From Flavobacteriaceae bacterium GF1 (GTDB lineage: Bacteria > Bacteroidota > Bacteroidia > Flavobacteriales > Flavobacteriaceae), in contig WNKP01000014.1 of NCBI GenBank assembly GCA_009797885.1, forward strand, positions 58,634 through 122,633: 64,000 nt of DNA. The letters run 5' to 3'. Every line of letters begins with the position of its first letter. The stretch's first letter is position 1. Below, piece by piece: positions 1 to 8,325 of this stretch. Both the position numbers and the translations under genes were made by a program. The notes below the pieces were generated by a model that saw nothing but the letters and a program-made list of their open reading frames with translations, was not told the DNA's origin and did no database searches.

Positions 1-800
1 TGGGTATTGAGTGCGTCGTGTACATGGGTGAAATTGATATTGAAAGACAAGCGCCCAATGTAGCCCGCATGAAGATGTTGGGTGCAGAGGTCCGTGCGGC
101 CAAATCCGGCAGTAGAACGTTAAAGGACGCTACCAATGAAGCCATACGTGATTGGATCAACAACCCTGTAAATACCCATTACATTATAGGCTCGGTTGTA
201 GGGCCACACCCCTATCCCGATATGGTAGCGCGTTTTCAATCCGTAATTTCAGAAGAAATCAAATGGCAGTTGCAGGAAAAGGAGGGGAAAGAGAATCCCA
301 ATTATGTGGTGGCCTGTGTAGGGGGTGGTAGCAATGCCGCAGGTGCCTATTATCATTATTTGGACACCCCGGAGGTCGGTATCATTGCCGTTGAGGCAGC
401 TGGCAAAGGGGTTAATTCCGGGGAGAGTGCTGCGACATCGGCCTTGGGAAAAGTGGGTATCATCCATGGTAGCAAAACCCTATTGATGCAAACCGAAGAT
501 GGTCAAATCACCGAACCGTATTCCATTTCCGCGGGACTGGACTACCCTGGAGTAGGACCAATGCATGCACATTTGTACAAAAGTGGTCGTGGGGAATTCA
601 TTTCAATCACCGATGATGAGGCCATGACCGCTGGCCTGGAAATGTCCCAATTGGAAGGCATTATCCCCGCCATAGAAACCAGCCATGCCTTCGCTATTTT
701 CGATTATAAAAAATTCGAGAAGGATGATGTTATCGTAATCAATCTTTCCGGGAGGGGAGATAAGGATCTTCAAACGTACATTGACTACTTTAGGCTATGA
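1..800 (+). CDS. trpB: Tryptophan synthase beta chain, 5'-truncated by the window edge
   Basis: PLP enzyme that joins indole and L-serine to make tryptophan, in an alpha2beta2 complex with TrpA. The frame is already open at base 3 and encodes GIECVVYMGEIDIERQAP, a typical internal TrpB stretch. The N-terminal third, including the PLP lysine, therefore lies before the window. The glycine-rich phosphate loop GGGSNA is at bases 321-338. A GTG at base 18 is an internal valine codon and not the start. trpA follows after 73 bases on the same strand, so this is the 3' end of a trp operon. No terminator is visible between the two genes. Confidence 0.97.
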   Translation, partial: GIECVVYMGEIDIERQAPNVARMKMLGAEVRAAKSGSRTLKDATNEAIRDWINNPVNTHYIIGSVVGPHPYPDMVARFQSVISEEIKWQLQEKEGKENPNYVVACVGGGSNAAGAYYHYLDTPEVGIIAVEAAGKGVNSGESAATSALGKVGIIHGSKTLLMQTEDGQITEPYSISAGLDYPGVGPMHAHLYKSGRGEFISITDDEAMTAGLEMSQLEGIIPAIETSHAFAIFDYKKFEKDDVIVINLSGRGDKDLQTYIDYFRL

Positions 801-873
801 CAGGATTTCGAACCAACGTGAAAAATCCGACAACAATTCCCAATTACATATCTGATTTTCAACAACTAAATAA

Positions 874-1635
874 ATGAACAGAATAAAAGCCAAACTCCAG
901 GAGGATAAAAAACTCCTCTCCATTTACTTTACTGCAGGATATCCAAAATTGGATGATACCGTTCCAATAATTCAGGAATTGGAGAGGGCCGGAGTGGATA
1001 TGATAGAAATAGGCCTTCCTTTTAGCGATCCGTTGGCAGATGGGCCTACCATTCAGAAAAGTTCCACGGCTGCGCTGGGAAATGGCATGCACACTGAACT
1101 ACTATTTGAACAATTAAAGGACATACGGAAAACCGTTTCCATACCCTTGATCCTTATGGGCTATTTTAATCCAATGTTACAGTACGGGGTCGAGGCTTTT
1201 TGTCGAAGATGCTTTGAAATTGGGATAGATGGTATTATTATGCCCGATCTTCCCCTGGATGTCTATAAAGAAACCTACGAAGCCATTTACAAAAAATACA
1301 ATCTTATCAACGTCTTTTTGATTACCCCACAGACCAGCGAAGAACGCATTCGTGCTATCGACAATGCCTCGGACGGTTTTATTTATATGGTCAGTTCGGC
1401 AAGCACCACCGGTGCCAAGGATGGTTTTGGCGCGGAACAGCAGGAATACTTCCAACGGATTGCCAAACTGAACCTCAAAAATCCCCAGATAGTGGGGTTT
1501 GGTATCAGTAATGCGAACACCTTTCAGGCAGCCACGGCAAAAGCCAAAGGGGCCATCATCGGGTCTGCATTTATTAAGCATTTAACCCAAAACGGGATTG
1601 GAAAGATTGAGAATTTCATCAAAACGATCCGATAA
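874..1635 (+). CDS. trpA: Tryptophan synthase alpha chain
   Basis: Splits indole-3-glycerol phosphate into glyceraldehyde-3-phosphate and indole, and channels indole to TrpB encoded just upstream. At 253 residues it is near the usual length. The TIM-barrel active site is visible: the general acid/base Glu is E45 in DMIEIGLPFSDP and the partner Asp is D56 in LADGP. The phosphate-binding end is represented by VGFGIS and IGSAFI. The ATG at 874 gives the expected N-terminus MNRIKAKL. It is the last gene of the trp block and runs convergently into the SusD-like gene, with only 21 bases between the stops. Confidence 0.98.
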   Translation: MNRIKAKLQEDKKLLSIYFTAGYPKLDDTVPIIQELERAGVDMIEIGLPFSDPLADGPTIQKSSTAALGNGMHTELLFEQLKDIRKTVSIPLILMGYFNPMLQYGVEAFCRRCFEIGIDGIIMPDLPLDVYKETYEAIYKKYNLINVFLITPQTSEERIRAIDNASDGFIYMVSSASTTGAKDGFGAEQQEYFQRIAKLNLKNPQIVGFGISNANTFQAATAKAKGAIIGSAFIKHLTQNGIGKIENFIKTIR

Positions 1636-1656
1636 AGGGGCACATTCTATTTTGTT

Positions 1657-3456
1657 TCAATAGCCCGGATTTTGAACAACATTTGGGTTTAAGTTAATCT
1701 CATCGGCCGGTATGGGCCAGATATACTTATGTGGTGCGAATTGTTTGGAAAGACCTGGATTTCTTGTATTGAAGTCTTCAATAACTTCAGAAAGCAATTG
1801 GTTCCTTATCAAAGCATCTTTATAGGAGCCTTCAAAACAGAGTTCTTTTTTACGTTGCGCTAATATTTCAATAAGTAATTCGTTTTGGCTCAATCCATTT
1901 TGTAACAAGAAATCCGGAGAAGTGTGCGATCTTGCTATGACTTGGTTTACCAATTCATACGCCTTTGCGGTAGGTCCGTTAATCGCATTTTCAACTTCGG
2001 CCGCCATCAATAACACATCCGCATACCTTATAAAGGGAAAATCTTCGGAAGACTGCCCAATTCCTGGTGGGTTGGATACATCGCCAATATACTTAAGTGG
2101 CCTCCAATTTGTTACATCGGTGGCATTGATGGTCGTGCCATTTTGTACAGTGAATGAAGCTACATTGGCAAAAAACCGGTTGTCCTCTATGTTCAACGGA
2201 AAAGTAATCGGATTTTGGAAGTCAGCGGCATCATTAAAATACCCTTGTATAAATTTTGGATCCAGCCTTAAAATGTCATTGAGGGCATAGCCCAAAGGTC
2301 CCCAGAAAACCCCAACATTACCCCCACCATTTGTTTTCATAACATCAAAATCAATGGAGAAAATGATTTCAGAATTGTTGGATTCATTGTCAACACGAAA
2401 TACGCTGGAGTAGTCCTGTTCCAGATTGAATTGGTTCATTACTTTATCAAACTGGGAAGCCGCCAGGGCGTACTTTTCCACATCAAAGTCCGGGAATCCG
2501 GCAGAATACAGGTAAAATTGTCCTAAAAGGACCTGAGCAGCCGGAACCGAAGCACTTTTGGGATTGGTAAAACTTTCCAAATTGGCCTCTGCAAACAGTA
2601 AATCCCCCTCAATCAAGTCCTTCAAAGAAGACCTGTCCTGGCCTAAAACCGTATCCGAAGTAGATGTCACAAGAACCGGGTTGCCATAAAGCTTCAACAG
2701 ATTAAAGTACAATAGTGCCCTCAAAAATCTGAACTCGGCATTCAATACACGCTCTTCTTTACCCAGCTCTGAAACATAATTACCTTCAGCAATGAGTTCC
2801 AGGCCTAAGTTGGTATTGCGAATGGCACGGTAATGAATTGCCCACACATCATTGATAACCCTGTTCGATGGTTCAAAAACATAGTTGTCCAATGATGAAT
2901 ATACTGCTGACGAATTTTGATCAACGTAAGCCAAATCCGTACCAATGTCCCCCCAATACAGGGAATATCCCTCTGAACCAAATAGGAACGGATCTTTGAG
3001 CATAGTGTACGTATTGGCCAGTAAAAAATCAATGTCCGGGTCGGTTTCTTGAATGGGTTGAACAGGTTCTATAACCTCGGCCTCCAATATTTCCGTATCA
3101 TTTTCCTCAGAAAGGGTTACACTGAATTCGTAAGTCAAACCTTCCACGAAAGCATCGGAATCCATGGACAATGCAACGCTAACTTGATAAGTCCCCAGTT
3201 CCAGATCATTAAACCTAACCGTCCCTTGATCATTGGTAACGAGCGTGCTATTTCCAGGGCTAAGGGTTACACTTGCATTTGGTTCCGGAGTTCCATCAGA
3301 TATGCTTACCACAACTATTAAGGTTCCCGTAATGCTATCTTGAGCTTCATTATCGGAGCCACAACCGGAAACCATAATCAAAACAACCAGTACAAAAAAT
3401 AGTATGGGGTTGCTCTTTGCACATCTTGACCGTAATACATCAAATCGATTCATCAT
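1657..3456 (-). CDS. SusD/RagB-like outer-membrane lipoprotein with extra N-terminal beta-sandwich domain
   Basis: SusD-like proteins sit on the cell surface and hand nutrients to a SusC TonB-dependent channel. This 599-residue protein has a lipobox VSGC (Cys32) after a hydrophobic signal segment. Residues about 43-125 (GTLIVVVSIS to the YEFSVTL stretch) resemble a carboxypeptidase-regulatory/CnaB-like beta-sandwich. The rest is SusD: the TPR-like segment FRFLRALLYFNLLKLYGNP, IRYADVLLMAAE, RKKELCFEG, and the C-terminal NPNVVQNPGY. No susC gene lies next to it: trpA is convergent on one side and a kinase on the other. The regulatory-like domain is normally at the N-terminus of SusC, so its place here is unusual. 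Substrate unknown. Confidence 0.88.
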   Translation of the reverse strand: MMNRFDVLRSRCAKSNPILFFVLVVLIMVSGCGSDNEAQDSITGTLIVVVSISDGTPEPNASVTLSPGNSTLVTNDQGTVRFNDLELGTYQVSVALSMDSDAFVEGLTYEFSVTLSEENDTEILEAEVIEPVQPIQETDPDIDFLLANTYTMLKDPFLFGSEGYSLYWGDIGTDLAYVDQNSSAVYSSLDNYVFEPSNRVINDVWAIHYRAIRNTNLGLELIAEGNYVSELGKEERVLNAEFRFLRALLYFNLLKLYGNPVLVTSTSDTVLGQDRSSLKDLIEGDLLFAEANLESFTNPKSASVPAAQVLLGQFYLYSAGFPDFDVEKYALAASQFDKVMNQFNLEQDYSSVFRVDNESNNSEIIFSIDFDVMKTNGGGNVGVFWGPLGYALNDILRLDPKFIQGYFNDAADFQNPITFPLNIEDNRFFANVASFTVQNGTTINATDVTNWRPLKYIGDVSNPPGIGQSSEDFPFIRYADVLLMAAEVENAINGPTAKAYELVNQVIARSHTSPDFLLQNGLSQNELLIEILAQRKKELCFEGSYKDALIRNQLLSEVIEDFNTRNPGLSKQFAPHKYIWPIPADEINLNPNVVQNPGY

Positions 3457-3626
3457 TCAAAAATACTTTGGCAGTTTAATGTTCATATGAAACAACAATG
3501 GGGAAATCCCATTGCACCATTGACTCCCGTACTTTGGAACAACCGTTACCCTCATGTTTTCATCTGCTTATAGCTCTTTTGTAAGCTACAAATTTTGATG
3601 GCAACAAGATTAGTCAAAAAAAATGA

Positions 3627-4943
3627 TTACTGAACAACACCTAAACCGTGATTTATAGGTATGGACTTAAAAATCTGAATTTCGGCCAATACACCTGTCT
3701 TACTTTTGGACAGTTTTAGACTGGCATTATTGTTCTTGAGCATCCGCTTGCAAATAAAAAGCCCTTTTCCAGATCCTTTCTCCTTTTTTGTACCAAGGGA
3801 ACTGGTTACCATTTGGCCCGTATTGATTTTGGAAAGCTTTTCTTCATCTACCGCCTCGGCACTATTATGGACCCTTAGGCTAAAATGGTTTTCATCCTCC
3901 ATATTATCGACCAGGATACGTTGGTTTTGTGGCGAGAACTTAATGGCATTGGTAATCAAATTCCGGATTGCCGTTTGAAAGACCTCCTTGGAATAAAACA
4001 GATTGAAATCGGTATCGACGGCATTGACCAGACTTAATTCCTTTTCATTCAGGTTCTGTGTATACTGACTCCGTATCTCTTCTATCAGCTCATGAAGGTT
4101 AATATCCATGTAGGACTTTAGGGTTTCGTCATTTTGCATGGACCAGTTCAATAGATTGTCCAACATGCCGTAGGTCTTGTCAACGGATTGTTGCAATAAG
4201 TCCAAATAACTGTTCCTATCGGTTTTTGAATTTGAATTTCTAATAATGGTGGTCAGCATCGAAATTTGATGTATCGGTGTCCTAAGATCATGGGCAATTA
4301 TCTTCATAATGTCTTTCCGGAACGAGGTAAGCTCCAACAATTCCTCATTTTGAAGACTGACCAATTGATGCTGTCCCTGCAGCTCGTTCTGCAACCGTAT
4401 GACCTTGCTGAAGACAAAGAAGCTGACCGCGGCAACGGATGAGATCATAATGAACGCAAGGATGTATTTGCCAATGGACAGATCCGGATATAACATGGCA
4501 CAGGCTATGATGAATATGGTATTATAACCAATGACCACAAATTGATGCCATGGTTTTTCAAAAACCGCCAATAAAAGGCCCATCACAAAAACGATCATCT
4601 CCACCCTCGAAAAATAGGCCTCAAAGTTCAGATTTACATCCGCAATCCGAAAAGGTAAATATATTGTGGACGAGAGGATATTGATATAGACCATGATAAT
4701 GAAGAGCAAACTGGTGGTCATCCCCTTCAACTTCCATATGACGGACGAAATCAGAATAATTGAAAATACCACTAAATGCTTTACGGCATATCTGTTAAAT
4801 CCCCCGAGTTGGTATTCCGTGAAGAAATTGGTGGCCAATCCGGCCAACACCAAAACAATAAGTACGTGAAAAATTATGCTTGAGCGATTAATTGCAACAA
4901 GCACTTTTTTATCTTTAGCAGATGAATCAAGAGTCGTATTCAA
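3627..4943 (-). CDS. Membrane sensor histidine kinase
   Basis: 438 residues. About six hydrophobic segments between residues 23 and 180 form a membrane sensor region with little outside the membrane. A short coiled coil (181-210) leads to the dimerisation/phosphoacceptor box IIAHDLRTPIHQIS with His218. The ATPase domain carries an N box (LITNAIKFSP) and the G box GSGKGLFICK. The frame can only start at a TTG (4941-4943) or a rarer codon: no in-frame ATG occurs before residue 75, and an upstream stop closes the frame. No response regulator is adjacent. The lone receiver at 6660 is the nearest candidate partner, an inference from distance only. It is divergent from the M20 peptidase gene with 67 bases between them. 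Confidence 0.9.
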   Translation of the reverse strand: MNTTLDSSAKDKKVLVAINRSSIIFHVLIVLVLAGLATNFFTEYQLGGFNRYAVKHLVVFSIILISSVIWKLKGMTTSLLFIIMVYINILSSTIYLPFRIADVNLNFEAYFSRVEMIVFVMGLLLAVFEKPWHQFVVIGYNTIFIIACAMLYPDLSIGKYILAFIMISSVAAVSFFVFSKVIRLQNELQGQHQLVSLQNEELLELTSFRKDIMKIIAHDLRTPIHQISMLTTIIRNSNSKTDRNSYLDLLQQSVDKTYGMLDNLLNWSMQNDETLKSYMDINLHELIEEIRSQYTQNLNEKELSLVNAVDTDFNLFYSKEVFQTAIRNLITNAIKFSPQNQRILVDNMEDENHFSLRVHNSAEAVDEEKLSKINTGQMVTSSLGTKKEKGSGKGLFICKRMLKNNNASLKLSKSKTGVLAEIQIFKSIPINHGLGVVQ

Positions 4944-5010
4944 AATGAATGAATTCTTGGTCTAACAACGACAATTGGTGTATTTTCTTACTTTTTTGAT
5001 TAAGATTTAG

Positions 5011-6516
5011 ATGAAACGCAACTTTTTTTTTGTTTGCTCCCTGGTGTTGACATTTGGCTTTGGCCAAGAATTGGACAGCACCGCCTTAAAGTCACAGGTT
5101 GCCGAGGCGATTAGGGATTTAAGGGATTTTATTGCCATCCCCAATGACGCCCTAAATCCCAGTGATATTGACGATAATATCTTTTGGCTCAAAAAGCAAT
5201 TTGAAAAACGGGGATTCAATACCGCGGTATTGGATACCGACAACCTGCCCTTATTTTTTGCGGCCCTACCCATGGACGATACCAAACCTTCGGTATTGAT
5301 TTACATGCATTTTGATGGGCAATCGGTGGATGCCTCCAAATGGGATCAGCCCGATCCCTATAAAGTGGTCCTTAAAAAACCGGATGGCGATACTTTTGGG
5401 AAGATGAAATTTGAAGAATTGGGGGACGACATCAATTACGATTGGCGGCTTTTTGGCCGCTCCACTTCAGATGACAAGGGCCCCATTGTTATGCTGTTAC
5501 ATGCCCTGGATCTCTTAAAAAAAGAGGAAATGGAGCTTCCCTTTAACGTCAAGGTGATTCTGGATGGGGAAGAGGAAAAAGGCAGTAAACCACTGCCCAA
5601 TGCCGTAAAGCTGTACAGGGAGCTATTGCAAGCCGACTTTGTATGGATTCACGACGGACCAATGCATGCTTCAGGAAAACCCACTATCGTTTATGGCTGC
5701 CGGGGAATTACTACCCTCACATTGACAACCCATGGACCATTAAAACCCCAACATAGTGGACATTATGGAAATTATGCTCCAAACCCAGGTTTTCAGTTGG
5801 CCCAACTTTTAGCCACTATGAAAGATTCTGAAGGCCGTGTGACCATACCTGGGTATTATGACGGTATTTCATTAAATGAAGAAACCCAGACCATTCTCAA
5901 AAGCGTGCCTGATGATGCCGTGGCCATTTCAGAGAAACTACAGTTCAAAACCCATGAAAAAGTAGGGAGCTTTTACCAAGAGGCCTTACAATATCCAAGC
6001 CTGAACATAAGAGGTCTCGGCTCTGGATGGATTGGTGAAAACGTCAGGACCATAGTTCCCGAAAGTGCCACGGCGGAGCTAGACCTGCGACTGGTACCGG
6101 AATCGGATGGCAATCGGTTAAAACGTCTGGTCAAAGACCATATTAAAAAACAAGGATTTCATGTTTTGGACCATGTTCCCAACAAAGAGGAACGCCTGGC
6201 CCATGAGAAAATAGTCACGGTTACCGAAGGCAGTGTTACCGATGCCTTTAGAACCAGTTTTGACAATGCCTATGGGAAGTTTTTGGTAAAAACCTTGAGT
6301 GGCACTTTTGGCGAAGAAGTCGTACAGATTCGGATTATGGGGGGTACGGTACCCATTGCCCCTTTTATCAACGAGTTGAAAATACCGGCTTTTATCATAC
6401 CAATGGTCAATCCCGATAATAACCAACATAGCCCAAACGAAAATTTAAGAATTGGACAATTGGCTTATGGAATAAGGGCGTTCCATTCGCTATTAAGCCA
6501 TAGCCCGGATAAATAA
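5011..6516 (+). CDS. Secreted M20-family metallopeptidase
   Basis: Probable exported di-zinc peptidase of the M20/M25/M40 clan, acting on dipeptides or small peptides. A short signal peptide ends near VLTFGFGQ (residue about 19). Expected metal and catalytic residues are visible: HFD (His100, Asp102), SDDKG (Asp154), GEEEKGS (Glu188 as general base, Glu189 as ligand), and a C-terminal His in NQHSPNE. The lid/dimerisation domain lies between about residues 215 and 390. At 501 residues it fits the longer peptidase subgroup. ATG at 5011 directly precedes the signal peptide. It stands alone, divergent from a kinase gene. Exact substrate cannot be read from the sequence. Confidence 0.9.
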   Translation: MKRNFFFVCSLVLTFGFGQELDSTALKSQVAEAIRDLRDFIAIPNDALNPSDIDDNIFWLKKQFEKRGFNTAVLDTDNLPLFFAALPMDDTKPSVLIYMHFDGQSVDASKWDQPDPYKVVLKKPDGDTFGKMKFEELGDDINYDWRLFGRSTSDDKGPIVMLLHALDLLKKEEMELPFNVKVILDGEEEKGSKPLPNAVKLYRELLQADFVWIHDGPMHASGKPTIVYGCRGITTLTLTTHGPLKPQHSGHYGNYAPNPGFQLAQLLATMKDSEGRVTIPGYYDGISLNEETQTILKSVPDDAVAISEKLQFKTHEKVGSFYQEALQYPSLNIRGLGSGWIGENVRTIVPESATAELDLRLVPESDGNRLKRLVKDHIKKQGFHVLDHVPNKEERLAHEKIVTVTEGSVTDAFRTSFDNAYGKFLVKTLSGTFGEEVVQIRIMGGTVPIAPFINELKIPAFIIPMVNPDNNQHSPNENLRIGQLAYGIRAFHSLLSHSPDK

Positions 6517-6659
6517 TCCCCTTTGTCGATACCCAAGATGCTGTAATACCATCCAAATTTCGGAAATACGTATTTTCATCGAATATTTGTAAGACTTAAC
6601 CTATATTTTTAGTCACGGGAGCCAATGAAAGTAGCTTTAGCCTACCCAAATTTAATCCC

Positions 6660-7049
6660 ATGAACTATAAAACGGTTATCATAGATGACTCTTCAGTACA
6701 TCGCCTGGCTATTTCATTTCTGGTACAAAATCATCCAAAATTACAATTGATAGGAGCATATTCCGACCCTTATGAAGGTATTAAAGCAATATATGAGCAC
6801 AATGTTGATATTGTTTTTATGGACATTCTTTTGGACGACCTAAATGCGTTTGAATTATTGGATCAGATTGAAATCCCTGCGGCCATTATCATGAATTCCT
6901 CCTGGGAAAAGTTTTCGTCCAAGGCCGGGCAATATGGCCTCCAATATTTTTTGACGAAGCCCATGCAAAAAAGTGATTTTGAAGCCGCAGTCAAAGGGGT
7001 TTTGCAATCATTGGAAAGCAATAAAGTAACAAGGTACGCTTCTTCTTAA
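6660..7049 (+). CDS. Stand-alone receiver-domain response regulator
   Basis: 129 residues consisting of one CheY-like receiver and no output domain. Acidic pocket D9/D10 (VIIDDSS), phosphoacceptor D55 (VFMDILL), switch Ser in MNSS (80-81) and the conserved lysine K100 (FLTKP) are all present, so it should be phosphorylatable. The final 15 residues are a short polar tail. It may relay phosphate to another protein or regulate a partner by binding. No kinase gene is adjacent. The orphan membrane kinase at 3627-4943 lies two genes upstream on the other strand and is a possible partner. It is convergent with the acyltransferase gene, 41 bases away. Confidence 0.9.
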   Translation: MNYKTVIIDDSSVHRLAISFLVQNHPKLQLIGAYSDPYEGIKAIYEHNVDIVFMDILLDDLNAFELLDQIEIPAAIIMNSSWEKFSSKAGQYGLQYFLTKPMQKSDFEAAVKGVLQSLESNKVTRYASS

Positions 7050-7090
7050 GCCTTATAAAAGTAGTGTAAAAGGCCAGTATTAAGGTAGGA

Positions 7091-8266
7091 TCATGGCTTG
7101 TTCCCATAATTCCATCGCATGCCGAACAATACCCTTGTCAGTACGGTTTTCCTGATGATGAAATGGTACAACAACCAAATGGTTGTTAAACACACCAGCA
7201 CTAGAAGCAGCAATTTTGGTAAAATGCCCATATCCCACTCCAATATGTAATATCCAGAGGCCACAATAACCGCCTGATGCGTGATGTAAAAGGGATATAC
7301 CGCAGTATTGAGATAACTTAGGTTCTTGTTCGAAAAATTGAGGTATTTCATGGCATAGCCAATGGCAGCAAGGATAATGGTCCAAATATGCAGCCCATTT
7401 AAAAGGCCATAGACATAAAGGTCCATATCCTGTTCCTTTGGTTTATTGAGTTCCCAGTTCCAATAATACCGTGCAAAAAGTACAATTGCCACAGTAAGGG
7501 CTATCAGTAGGAACATCCTTCGATATTTCAGACAGGTATCCCAGAAATTCCGAATGGCCCCAAGAAAAAATCCCAATACATAAAATGTAATCGAAGAAGT
7601 AAAAACATACCAATCATTGATAAGACTTCCCTGTTCAGGCCAATCGATGTACAACCAAAAAATGTACAATACAAAGGGAGTTGCCAAAACAAGATGGGCA
7701 ATTGGATTCCCAAAAATCGGAGCAATCATTTTCCTGACCCTGTCGAACCATTTAATTTTTGCCATGGAAAAAATGGGTAGCAATAAAATGGTAAAAACAA
7801 ATAAATAGGCCACAAACCACATATGGCTCCAAGTGAACGAACCATCGGGATAGGGAACTATTTCATAGACCGAAGGGTAGAATTCCATATAACCGGAAGT
7901 TATCCGGCCCTTTTGTAACCACTCAAAATACACTTGAATGGGGGTAATAAAAAAAATGGCAAAAGCGAGCGGAACAAACAATCGCACAAAACGCTCGCCC
8001 ATAAACCTGGGAATGCTCCGTTTGCGCAATGAGAACCTTACCCCTACCCCGGATATAAAAAAGAGCATGGGCAAGCGCCATTGGTGTACCCACCGAATGA
8101 TCCGTGTTATCCAAGGGGAAGTTTCCTCATTATTGATTTCCCAGGTATAGTGCTCCACAAAAGGTACGGCACAATGAAATAGAATTAAGGTCATAAAGGC
8201 CAGGACACGTAGCCAATCGATGTAATGTAGTCGTTCCGGTTTCAAGACGCAAAAAGGTTGGTTCAA
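7091..8266 (-). CDS. Acyltransferase family 3 integral membrane protein
   Basis: Polytopic membrane protein (391 residues, about ten hydrophobic segments) of the acyltransferase-3 family (MdoC/OatA-like), which move acyl groups onto surface sugars or lipids. The hallmark N-terminal block is present: HYIDWLRVLAF, then the conserved histidine in LILFHCAVPF, and RLPMLFFISGVG with the following basic RFSLRKRS. The opening codon 8264-8266 is TTG. A second TTG seven codons in would give MKPERLHYIDW, which looks closer to the usual family N-terminus. No ATG start exists before residue 25. Acceptor and donor are unknown and the gene stands alone. Confidence 0.87.
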   Translation of the reverse strand: MNQPFCVLKPERLHYIDWLRVLAFMTLILFHCAVPFVEHYTWEINNEETSPWITRIIRWVHQWRLPMLFFISGVGVRFSLRKRSIPRFMGERFVRLFVPLAFAIFFITPIQVYFEWLQKGRITSGYMEFYPSVYEIVPYPDGSFTWSHMWFVAYLFVFTILLLPIFSMAKIKWFDRVRKMIAPIFGNPIAHLVLATPFVLYIFWLYIDWPEQGSLINDWYVFTSSITFYVLGFFLGAIRNFWDTCLKYRRMFLLIALTVAIVLFARYYWNWELNKPKEQDMDLYVYGLLNGLHIWTIILAAIGYAMKYLNFSNKNLSYLNTAVYPFYITHQAVIVASGYYILEWDMGILPKLLLLVLVCLTTIWLLYHFIIRKTVLTRVLFGMRWNYGNKP

Positions 8267-8325
8267 TACTAAAGACGCATTGCACCGCCCAAACGTTGCC
8301 TTATCCAGTAAAATTTATGCTTTCA

